Below, in pieces: positions 1-5,165 of a stretch of DNA of 6,966 bases; position 1 is the first letter of the stretch; every line of letters begins with the position of its first letter. Where the stretch lies: NCBI GenBank assembly GCA_030668425.1, contig DAOUTY010000094.1, forward strand, positions 1-6,966. Direction: 5' to 3'. Below the pieces are notes generated by a model, which was given only the letters and a program-made list of their open reading frames with translations, was not told the DNA's origin and did not search any database. This DNA comes from Chloroflexota bacterium (GTDB taxonomy: Bacteria; Chloroflexota; Dehalococcoidia; SZUA-161). The position numbers were made by a program, and so were the translations under genes.

Positions 1-792
1 AGGTGGGTACATGGCATCGCGGTAGAATTCCAAATGCCCGCTACGCTTCCAGAGATCGATCTTGGCGAGGTGAGGTATGTTGACGATGTCATAACCTCGC
101 TTGAAGTGTTCGCTTTTCCAGAAATCCTCGATTATGTTGCGGATCATGGCCCCCTTGGGGTGCCAGTAGACGAGTCCTGCCCCTGCCTCTTCGTGGATGC
201 TGAACAGGTCGAGTACCTTGCCCAGCTTCCTGTGGTCGCGCTTTGCTGCCTCATCGAGCTTCTTCAGGTGGCTCTCCAACTCCTCCTCAGTTTCGAAAGC
301 GGTGCCGTAGATCCGCTGCAGCATCGGACGGTGTTCGTCGCCTCTCCAGTAGGCACCGGCAATGCTTAGCAACTTGAATGCTTTGACCTCTCCCGTTGAT
401 GTTACATGAGGGCCGCGACAGAGATCGACGAACGAGCCTTGGCGGTAAACAGTTACTATTTCATCGGGCAGTTCGTCGATTAGCTCAAGCTTAAAGGGTT
501 GAGAGCCGAAAATCTCATGGGCTTTCTCTTTGTCGACCTCTTCACGGAGGAAGGGGGAGTTTGAAGCTATGATCTCGCGCATCTTGGACTCGATAGCAGC
601 CAGGTCTTCAGGGGTCAGTGAACGTGGCAGGTCGAAATCGTAGTAGAAGCCTTCAGATGTGGCAGGGCCTATGCCAAATCTTGCCTCGGGGAACTGCAAC
701 AGGATCGTCTCGGCCATGATATGAGCTGCCGAATGACGTACGACCTCCAGCCGCTCCGCTTTTTGGGTTTCGTCAATCTTCTTAGTTGTCAA
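1..792 (-). CDS. thrS: Threonyl-tRNA synthetase, N-terminal 264 residues (runs off left edge)
   Basis: This enzyme charges tRNA-Thr with threonine in the cytoplasm. The minus-strand frame is open from 792 to the window edge. The N2 editing domain comes first: the HxxxH motif is H20-S-A-A-H24, and the second-shell motif CRGPH is at residues 125-129, followed by STGEVKAFKLL and AGAYWRGDE (145-153). The class II catalytic domain then begins, with HPKGAMIRNIIEDF (211-224) and WKRSGHLEFYRDAMYPP (248-264). The rest of the catalytic core and the anticodon-binding domain lie outside the window. The start is TTG at 792-790: a TGA stop lies in frame four codons upstream and a GAGGG Shine-Dalgarno ends 6 nt before the TTG. 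The protein therefore starts about 15 residues before the editing-domain motif region and lacks the N-terminal TGS domain (about 60 residues) found in most bacterial ThrRS. A good promoter lies 67-95 nt upstream. The identification is near certain; the TTG start is well supported. Confidence 0.96.
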   Translation of the reverse strand, partial: MTTKKIDETQKAERLEVVRHSAAHIMAETILLQFPEARFGIGPATSEGFYYDFDLPRSLTPEDLAAIESKMREIIASNSPFLREEVDKEKAHEIFGSQPFKLELIDELPDEIVTVYRQGSFVDLCRGPHVTSTGEVKAFKLLSIAGAYWRGDEHRPMLQRIYGTAFETEEELESHLKKLDEAAKRDHRKLGKVLDLFSIHEEAGAGLVYWHPKGAMIRNIIEDFWKSEHFKRGYDIVNIPHLAKIDLWKRSGHLEFYRDAMYPP

Positions 793-858
793 TATGAACC
801 CTCAGGCATACTCTCGATAGCAGAACCTCCCGCCCGTGCAGAACGAGAGGCTCTCACG

Positions 859-887
859 ATTCTACACTACTCTATTTCTCGATACAA
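859..887 (-). promoter_or_regulatory. Probable sigma-70-type promoter of thrS
   Basis: On the minus strand, TTGTAT (887-882) is followed after exactly 17 nt by TAGAAT (864-859), close to the -35/-10 consensus. Transcription would start near 852 and leave a leader of about 60 nt before the thrS TTG start. That leader holds short GAGA/TCTC complementary stretches but no T-box consensus, so no tRNA-sensing attenuator is called. Assignment is by motif only. Confidence 0.6.
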
Positions 888-934
888 GAGCAGAGAGTAA
901 AAAAAGGCCTTACCGGGTATTCTACGCGGGTGTC

Positions 935-1026
935 CGACTTGCTTCCTGAAGATGCCTTTCATGCCGACATCGGGCTTTGGCTTGTGGAATTGGTGAAACA
1001 CCATGAGCGAGCGAAGCGAGTCGAAT
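935..1026. repeat. Palindromic repeat, copy 1 (downstream of the GIY-YIG gene)
   Basis: This 92-nt unit has imperfect inverted ends: CGACTTGCTTC (935-945) against GAAGCGAGTCG (1013-1023), with one mismatch. It is a direct repeat of 1366-1457 with a constant offset of 431 nt. Positions 974-1026 match 1405-1457 at 49 of 53 bases, and the last 29 are identical; the central part (about 947-973) has diverged. A small internal hairpin GGTG-AAA-CACC (992-1002) is kept in both copies. The unit begins 9 nt past the GIY-YIG stop codon and lies 48 nt or more upstream of the thrS promoter. It looks like a REP- or MITE-like mobile repeat. It encodes no protein that I can recognise. Confidence 0.75.
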
Positions 1027-1035
1027 TGTACTTAT

Positions 1036-1299
1036 CTAGAACTTAGTTGGGTGCCCGTATTTTACCAGATTTTCTTTCTTCGCCCGAGTCCATCTCTTAA
1101 TTTGCAATTCTCTTCTTCTTGCTTCGAGTGATGTGTCGAACTCTTCGGTGTAGACAACGTTTATCGGTCTTCGATGCTTTGTGTACCGAGAACCTTCGCC
1201 TTCATTATGCCTTTTTATTCGGTGCTCAATGTCTTCGGTGTAACCGACATAGAGTGAATTATCTGAACAACGAGCGAGATAAATGAAATGCTTGCTCAT
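1036..1299 (-). CDS. Small GIY-YIG nuclease-superfamily protein (UvrC N-terminal/YhbQ-like)
   Basis: This 87-residue protein is essentially one GIY-YIG domain, a single-strand-cutting endonuclease fold also found in UvrC and homing endonucleases. The first strand carries F5-I-Y7 in place of GIY, and Y17-V-G19 is the YIG strand. The catalytic arginine is likely R27 in HRIKRH, and the metal-binding glutamate is likely E64 in EARRRELQIKRW. Length matches the stand-alone YhbQ/UPF0213-like group. The start is ATG at 1299-1297, with only a weak purine stretch upstream. It lies between two ~92-bp repeats, downstream of tRNA-Val and upstream of thrS on the same strand. Its base composition is lower in G+C (about 44% over 1081-1260 by hand count, against about 53% in a sampled thrS segment), which suggests a different history from its neighbours. 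The family role is not settled; a DNA-nicking role in moving the flanking repeats is only inference. Confidence 0.9.
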   Translation of the reverse strand: MSKHFIYLARCSDNSLYVGYTEDIEHRIKRHNEGEGSRYTKHRRPINVVYTEEFDTSLEARRRELQIKRWTRAKKENLVKYGHPTKF

Positions 1300-1365
1300 G
1301 AGTATTCATTTCTCTATAGCGCCCTTCGGCTTCGCTTTACTTCGTTATGCTCCGCTCAGGGCATT

Positions 1366-1457
1366 CGACTCGCTTCCAGGTGCCATTTCTCGCACCAGCT
1401 TTATGCTATGGCTTGTGAAATTGGTGGCACACCATGAGCGAGCGAAGCGAGTCGAAT
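1366..1457. repeat. Palindromic repeat, copy 2 (abutting the tRNA-Val 3' end)
   Basis: This is the second 92-nt copy. Its ends form a perfect 14-bp inverted repeat when flanks are included: ATTCGACTCGCTTC (1363-1376) and GAAGCGAGTCGAAT (1444-1457). Inner segments add further imperfect pairing, and the internal hairpin GGTG-GCA-CACC (1423-1433) differs from copy 1 only in its loop. The right end runs directly into the tRNA: base 1457 is both the last base of the repeat and the final A of the tRNA CCA. Leftward, 1321-1362 continues as a low-complexity stretch rich in TTCG/CTTCG words up to the GIY-YIG start region. Confidence 0.75.
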
Positions 1458-1532
1458 GGTGGGCGATACTGGATTTGAACCAGTGACCTCTGCGATGTCA
1501 ACGCAGCGCTCTAACCCCTGAGCTAACCGCCC
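1457..1532 (-). tRNA. tRNA-Val (anticodon GAC), CCA encoded
   Basis: The minus strand folds into a full 76-nt cloverleaf. The acceptor stem GGGCGGT pairs with ATCGCCC (one G-U), the D arm is GCTC/GAGC, and the anticodon stem CTGCG/CGCAG encloses the loop TTGACAT. The T arm ACTGG/CCAGT encloses TTCAAAT, followed by discriminator A and an encoded CCA. The anticodon GAC lies at 1499-1497 and reads valine codons GUC and GUU. A promoter sits just upstream. The CCA end merges with the adjoining palindromic repeat. Confidence 0.97.
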
Positions 1533-1547
1533 TTATCGTATCTTCCA

Positions 1548-1576
1548 AATATAGTCCAAGGGCTCAATTCTGTCAA
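1548..1576 (-). promoter_or_regulatory. Promoter of tRNA-Val
   Basis: On the minus strand a perfect TTGACA (1576-1571) is followed after 17 nt by TATATT (1553-1548). The predicted start near 1541 is about 9 nt before the mature tRNA 5' end, which fits a short tRNA leader. Its -35 box forms one arm of an inverted repeat (TGTCAA, 8 nt, TTGACA) whose other arm is the -35 box of the divergent DUF151 promoter. Confidence 0.7.
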
Positions 1577-1584
1577 CGTTGTTA

Positions 1585-1614
1585 TTGACAGTCAGGCTTG
1601 ACATGAGTTAGAAT
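1585..1614 (+). promoter_or_regulatory. Promoter of the DUF151-coaE-Nudix gene group
   Basis: A perfect TTGACA (1585-1590) is followed after 18 nt by TAGAAT (1609-1614). Transcription would begin near 1621, leaving a leader of about 17 nt before the ATG at 1638 with a G-rich ribosome binding site (1627-1631). A second TTGACA at 1598-1603 has no matching -10 at normal spacing. The promoter is back to back with that of tRNA-Val, the two -35 boxes being 8 nt apart. Confidence 0.7.
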
Positions 1615-1637
1615 ATTAGGCACTCAGGGGGCTTGGT

Positions 1638-2165
1638 ATGCTTGAGATGACGATAGAGAGCATACGTGTGAGCATGCTCAATCATCAGCGGGTCGTGATC
1701 CTCAAGGAGAAGGATGCTGAACGCTTTCTCCCTATATGGATTGGGCCCGCGGAGGCTGATGCTATAGCTGTCAAGCTCCAGGAGTATCAAGTGCCCCGTC
1801 CCTTAACTCATGACCTTTTGAGCAACGTTATCGGAGCTTTGGGGGCTACTGTCAATTCGATCATTGTCTCCGATCTGCAAAACGATACCTTCTTCGCCAA
1901 GATAATCCTGGCGGTCGACGGCAAGCAGGTAGAGATCGATTCTCGCCCCAGTGATGCCATAGCCCTGGCGGTAAGGATCAAAGTTCCCATCTTCGCTGAG
2001 GAAGCTGTGCTTGAGAAGGCTGGAATCATTATCGACCCGGAGACTGGCAAGCCAGCTCCAGCGCGTGATATTCCGCCTGAGGAACTGGAGAGGATGTCTG
2101 CATTCCGCGATTTCATAGAGACCCTCGATCTCTCGGACTTCGGAAAGGGTAAGCCGGACGCTTAG
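1638..2165 (+). CDS. Bifunctional nuclease domain (DUF151) protein
   Basis: This 175-residue protein belongs to the DUF151/BFN family. Members have been described in plants as having DNase and RNase activity, and they are widespread in bacteria, where their role is mostly unproven. The family pattern is clear: an N-terminal strand with MLNHQRVVILKE, then RFLPIWIGPAEADAIA (about 29-44), a central LLSNVIGALGATVNSIIVSDL stretch (about 60-80), and the signature VEIDSRPSDAIALAVR (about 97-112). The last ~45 residues are charged and proline-containing (PETGKPAPARDIPPEELER) and may form a tail or linker. Length is typical. The ATG at 1638 follows a G-rich site and a strong promoter. It heads a probable plus-strand operon with the four-cysteine gene 40 nt downstream. 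Confidence 0.93.
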   Translation: MLEMTIESIRVSMLNHQRVVILKEKDAERFLPIWIGPAEADAIAVKLQEYQVPRPLTHDLLSNVIGALGATVNSIIVSDLQNDTFFAKIILAVDGKQVEIDSRPSDAIALAVRIKVPIFAEEAVLEKAGIIIDPETGKPAPARDIPPEELERMSAFRDFIETLDLSDFGKGKPDA

Positions 2166-2205
2166 GTTTGGTGCGTTCTCTCTAAGTAGCAGCTTAAGGA
2201 GGGTG

Positions 2206-2532
2206 ATGCGAGAGGCATTCTTGAGGAGATTGTTCGCCAAGGTCAGTTGCGGTATTTGCGGGCAGAAATACGATGCAGCAAATATCAGGATTCTTGACCA
2301 GGAGGACGGTCTTTGGGTTCTGAGTGTCTATTGCGGTTCCTGTGGAACTCAGGGATTGATAGCTGCCGTCGTCCAGGATGGCAATGTCACCGACGTTATC
2401 ACTGACCTTACCGAAGCCGAATACGAGCGGTTTGACGAGCGTCAAGGGGTGGGGATGGACGATGTTCTTGAAATGCATGGTTTCTTGAAGGAGTTCGACG
2501 GAGACTTCTCCGGTTTGTTTTCTCAGGATTAG
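2206..2532 (+). CDS. Small protein with two CxxC pairs, probable zinc ribbon, unknown function
   Basis: I do not recognise this 108-residue protein as a named family. It has two cysteine pairs, C15-G-I-C18 and C43-G-S-C46, separated by 24 residues, as in zinc-ribbon or rubredoxin-like knuckles. The N-terminus is basic (MREAFLRRLFAK), and the C-terminal half is acidic and probably helical (DLTEAEYERFDE, then DDVLEMHGFLKEFDGDFSGLF). There is no signal peptide or membrane segment. A strong Shine-Dalgarno, TAAGGAGG (2195-2202), lies only 3 nt before the ATG at 2206; GTG at 2203 is an alternative start but would touch the Shine-Dalgarno. The site resembles an extended complement of the 16S rRNA 3' end. 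The gene follows DUF151 at 40 nt and precedes coaE, so it is probably co-transcribed with them. Zinc binding is inferred from cysteine spacing only. Confidence 0.82.
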   Translation: MREAFLRRLFAKVSCGICGQKYDAANIRILDQEDGLWVLSVYCGSCGTQGLIAAVVQDGNVTDVITDLTEAEYERFDERQGVGMDDVLEMHGFLKEFDGDFSGLFSQD

Positions 2533-2573
2533 AAATCCTTCTGGCACTGATAAGGGTGGAGAGGAAGGAAATA

Positions 2574-2614
2574 TATTGAAGAGCCCAAGCCATTTTGGCT
2601 TGGGCTCTTCAATA
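2574..2614. repeat. 19-bp perfect inverted repeat (hairpin) before coaE
   Basis: The arms at 2574-2592 and 2596-2614 are perfectly complementary around a TTT loop, with the GC-rich core GAGCCCAAGCC. Neither strand has a clear T tract straight after the stem, so it does not fit a standard rho-independent terminator. It lies 41 nt after the four-cysteine gene and ends 34 nt before the coaE ATG. It could be a tail-less terminator, an RNA processing or stability hairpin, or an attenuator controlling coaE. Confidence 0.8.
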
Positions 2615-2648
2615 GGCTGAGCAGTAGGTTGGCATCGGGGAATCACAG

Positions 2649-3254
2649 ATGATTGTTATCGGGCTTACAGGGGGAATTGCTAGCGGCAAGAGTGCTGTGT
2701 CCGAGGTGCTGTCAGAGCAGGGAGCGGTGGTGGTTGATGCCGATAAGATAGGTCATGAGGCCTTCCGCTCCAGCACGGATGTCCGGCGGGAGGTGGTGGC
2801 TGCCTTCGGGAACGGCATCCTGGACCACAACGAGGAGATCGACCGGGGCAAGCTCGCTGATATCGTATTCAATGACCCTGAGGCTCTTCAGCAACTCAAC
2901 AGTATAATGCATCCCATGATGCGTAAGATAGTAGAGCAAAGAATCGAAGAGCTGCGTGGTCAAGGGGTCGGAGTTGTGGTTCTAGAGGCTGCGTTGCTTA
3001 TCGAAGCCAACTGGACTGACCTTGTAGACCGTGTCTGGGTTGTAGCAGCCCCGGAATCCGATGTGATCGATCGTCTCTGTAGCCAAAAGGGGTTCAACGA
3101 GGAGCAGGCAAGAGCCCGTATCGAAGCTCAAATGCCTGCAGCCCAGAGGTCGAAGCACGCAGATGTGGTGATCGAAAATGAGTCCGATCTCGATACGCTC
3201 AAGAAAAGGGTCGAAGGGCTTTGGCGAGGGGTTCAGTTATCAGAGAACAGCTAG
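2649..3254 (+). CDS. coaE: Dephospho-CoA kinase
   Basis: CoaE phosphorylates the 3'-hydroxyl of dephospho-CoA with ATP, the last step of coenzyme A synthesis. The 201-residue length is normal. The Walker A loop GLTGGIASGKS is at residues 5-15, followed by the family's V-DAD motif (D30-A-D32). Other family markers are DRGKLADIVF (65-74), the HP pair at 88-89, LLIEANW (116-122; the more usual form is LLFE), and ADVVIEN near the C-terminus (171-177). Start is ATG 2649, with a GGGG ribosome-binding stretch 8 nt upstream. It follows a strong hairpin, so it may be partly uncoupled from the upstream genes. It is followed after 10 nt by a Nudix gene that acts on CoA itself. Confidence 0.97.
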   Translation: MIVIGLTGGIASGKSAVSEVLSEQGAVVVDADKIGHEAFRSSTDVRREVVAAFGNGILDHNEEIDRGKLADIVFNDPEALQQLNSIMHPMMRKIVEQRIEELRGQGVGVVVLEAALLIEANWTDLVDRVWVVAAPESDVIDRLCSQKGFNEEQARARIEAQMPAAQRSKHADVVIENESDLDTLKKRVEGLWRGVQLSENS

Positions 3255-3264
3255 GCGGGCGCGA

Positions 3265-3843
3265 GTGTTGACTGGAGGAGCACCCTGGAGGCAAAAAATC
3301 AGGGAAGTTCTGTCTCAAAGACAGAGGAAGGTAGTAACCAGAGCCGGTTTTAGGCCTGCGGCTGTGCTGGTTCCCGTTTATGAAAAGATGGGAGAGCACT
3401 ATATTGTGCTTACCAAGAGGACACGGCGGGTGCAATATCATAAAGGTCAGGTATCCTTCCCCGGTGGTGCTCATGATGAGGAAGACAGCGATCTGGAGAC
3501 CACTGCCCTTAGAGAGGCTTTCGAGGAGATCGGAGTTCGCGCCGAAGATGTTAAGATTCTGGGCAATTTAGATGACCAGGTAACGCTTACCAGCCGCTTC
3601 ATCATTACGCCTTTTGTCGGCGCTATCCCCTATCCCTACGAGTTCAAAGTAAATCGAAAAGAAGTTGAAGACCTGATCGAAGCGCCTGTGACAGCGCTCT
3701 TGGATCCCGCTTGCTTCAGTACTCAAACCCCGGATTCTGAAGGCAAGCTTCATCCCTGGAGTTATTACTGCCACGGGAACCACGAGATAACGGGGATTAC
3801 TGCGATAATACTGAGGCAGTTTCTGGAGTTGGGTTTCAGCTGA
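3265..3843 (+). CDS. Nudix hydrolase, CoA pyrophosphatase type (NudL/UPF0035-like)
   Basis: Members of this Nudix subgroup split coenzyme A (often oxidised CoA) into 3',5'-ADP and phosphopantetheine. From the chosen start the protein has 192 residues. The CoA-Nudix signature is present: VLTKRTRRVQYHKGQVSFPGG (48-68; UPF0035 signature upstream of the Nudix box), then the box running from G67-G68 through D71 and D74 to REAFEEIGV (83-91), whose glutamates bind magnesium. The start is uncertain. The open frame reaches back to ATG 3178, but that would overlap coaE by 77 nt with unlikely-looking N-terminal sequence. GTG 3265 (or TTG 3268) follows a GGCGGG site by about 5 nt and starts 10 nt after the coaE stop. 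The pairing with coaE puts CoA synthesis and CoA turnover in one transcript. It converges with cinA, with 11 nt between the stops. Confidence 0.9.
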   Translation: MLTGGAPWRQKIREVLSQRQRKVVTRAGFRPAAVLVPVYEKMGEHYIVLTKRTRRVQYHKGQVSFPGGAHDEEDSDLETTALREAFEEIGVRAEDVKILGNLDDQVTLTSRFIITPFVGAIPYPYEFKVNRKEVEDLIEAPVTALLDPACFSTQTPDSEGKLHPWSYYCHGNHEITGITAIILRQFLELGFS

Positions 3844-3854
3844 GATGAGCGGGG

Positions 3855-5087
3855 CTATTCCCAGTCGAGTAGGAGTTGCCGTAGCTTGAACAGAGCGGAG
3901 TAAACCGCGCGGCGCTTCACCTCGGGGCGTCTCGGCGGGTATTGTACGGAGAGAGCGCTTCTTTTCCCCTCAGCATCGATAGCGATGTGAACAGTGCCCA
4001 CGGGCTTTCCCTTGACCTCGGCCGGTCCCGCAACCCCGGTAATGCCGATACCGATGTCAGCTTCCAGCCTGAGACGTGCTGCCCTGGCCATCGCTGCTGC
4101 CACTTCCGGGTCCACGGTTCCCTTTTGGGCCAGCAACGTTGCGTCAACCCCAAAAGCAGCCTTCATCTCTGCTGAGTAGGCAACCAGCCCGCCTTTGAAA
4201 TAGTCAGAGCTTCCAGGTACATCGGTTATAGTGCTGGCCAGGAGTCCGCCGGTACAGGATTCCATAGTAGCCAGGCTCAGCCCTCTTTCTCTGAGCATAG
4301 TGCCCACCAGGTCTTCCAGGGTATCTTCATCGTATCCCCAAATGGCCCAGCCCAGGATATTGTTTAGCTGCTCTTCCGCTTTGGCGATCACCTTCTCTGC
4401 CTTTGACCGCTCGCGGTCTTTGGCGGTGAGGCGAAGCTGTATGCCGTCGAGTTTTGCGTATACTGCAAGCGTGGGGTTTGATGAGGAGAGGAGGGGACTC
4501 ACCATCTCGTCTACTTTAGCCTCGGTTAGCCCCAGGGTCTTTATGGTACGCGAGATAATAACCTCGCCACTCAGCTTCCGCTTGAGGTCAGGCCTTATCT
4601 CGTTTTCCCACATCTGCTTCATTTCCCCTGGCGGTCCGGGCATCGCCAGGATTACTTTCCCTTCATGCTCTACCCACCATCCGGGGGCAGTCCCTTGTAG
4701 ATTGGGGATAGCGCGAGCCGATGGTATGAGGTATGCCTGCCTGATATTGCTTTCAGGCATCTCGTAGCTCATCGTCTGGAAAATGCCTCTGAGCCATTGC
4801 TCGGTTTCGGGGTCAATCCTCATCTCCTCGCCGACCAGTTCGGCGATGGCCTCGCGGGTCACGTCGTCCTCTGTCGGGCCCAGACCTCCTGTTGTAATAA
4901 TGATGTCGGAGCGATTGCAGGCTCGCTTCAGAGCGTCCACCAGCCTGTTGCGGTTATCACCCACCTGGGTAATCCAGTAGAGGTCGATACCCAATAGTGG
5001 CAGCTCGGAGGCAAGGTAGGGGGCATTGGTATCCGTGATCTGTCCCAGAAGGAGCTCGGTCCCGATGGATATGATCTCAGCTTTCAT
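3855..5087 (-). CDS. cinA: CinA: MoCF-domain pyrophosphatase fused to PncC nicotinamide-nucleotide amidase
   Basis: This complete two-domain CinA has 410 residues, the usual length. The N-terminal MoCF-like domain (about 1-170, COG1058) has the start IISIGTELLLGQ, the loop TTGGLGPTEDD (65-75) and MPGPPGEM (149-156). In characterised relatives this domain hydrolyses ADP-ribose or related nucleotides. A middle region (about 175-250) links to the C-terminal PncC domain (about 255-410, COG1546), which deamidates NMN to nicotinic acid mononucleotide in pyridine-nucleotide salvage. Its markers are ESCTGG (276-281, with the family's conserved serine), YFKGGLVAYS (296-305) and ITGVAGP (349-355). Start ATG 5087-5085 gives the canonical MKAEIISIG N-terminus, though only weak ribosome-site sequence precedes it. 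It is separated from thi4 by a terminator and so probably has its own promoter; TATAAC at 5120-5115 is a possible -10 box without a convincing -35. Confidence 0.97.
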   Translation of the reverse strand: MKAEIISIGTELLLGQITDTNAPYLASELPLLGIDLYWITQVGDNRNRLVDALKRACNRSDIIITTGGLGPTEDDVTREAIAELVGEEMRIDPETEQWLRGIFQTMSYEMPESNIRQAYLIPSARAIPNLQGTAPGWWVEHEGKVILAMPGPPGEMKQMWENEIRPDLKRKLSGEVIISRTIKTLGLTEAKVDEMVSPLLSSSNPTLAVYAKLDGIQLRLTAKDRERSKAEKVIAKAEEQLNNILGWAIWGYDEDTLEDLVGTMLRERGLSLATMESCTGGLLASTITDVPGSSDYFKGGLVAYSAEMKAAFGVDATLLAQKGTVDPEVAAAMARAARLRLEADIGIGITGVAGPAEVKGKPVGTVHIAIDAEGKRSALSVQYPPRRPEVKRRAVYSALFKLRQLLLDWE

Positions 5088-5133
5088 GTTTCAGTGTGGG
5101 TAAGTCCCCTGATGTTATAGAAGCTGGCGAGCG

Positions 5134-5155
5134 AAAAAAGAGCTTTGGTGCTCTT
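5134..5155 (-). terminator. Rho-independent terminator after the thiC-thi4 operon
   Basis: On the minus strand AAGAGC (5155-5150), a 6-nt loop and GCTCTT (5143-5138) form a short stem that runs into six T residues (5139-5134). It begins 10 nt past the thi4 stop codon. The stem is short, so termination may be incomplete, but position and T tract fit well. Confidence 0.75.
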
Positions 5156-5165
5156 CATATACGGC

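Noticed and set aside
34..369. Plus-strand open frame of 111 codons
   Set aside because: It is antisense to the thrS editing and catalytic regions, which are clearly conserved on the minus strand.
793..858. Possible T-box riboswitch in the thrS leader
   Set aside because: The predicted leader is only about 60 nt and lacks the T-box consensus and a specifier-loop structure; only short GAGA/TCTC complementarities are present.
898..914. Rho-independent terminator at the minus-strand T run downstream of repeat copy 1
   Set aside because: The T run is present, but the only pairing before it is the tiny AAGGCCTT palindrome; no stable stem is seen.
1283..1486. Plus-strand open frame of 67 codons crossing repeat copy 2 and ending with a WWAILDLNQ-like tail
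   Set aside because: It is read through the palindromic repeat and antisense to the tRNA-Val gene; the tail is the translated complement of the tRNA T arm, a familiar annotation artefact.
3178..3264. ATG 3178 as the start of the Nudix gene
   Set aside because: It would overlap coaE by 77 nt and add an unconserved-looking basic extension; GTG 3265 follows a ribosome-site-like GGCGGG just past the coaE stop.
4231..4767. Plus-strand open frame of 178 codons
   Set aside because: It lies wholly antisense to cinA, which has full family motifs; the serine-rich product is typical of a shadow frame.
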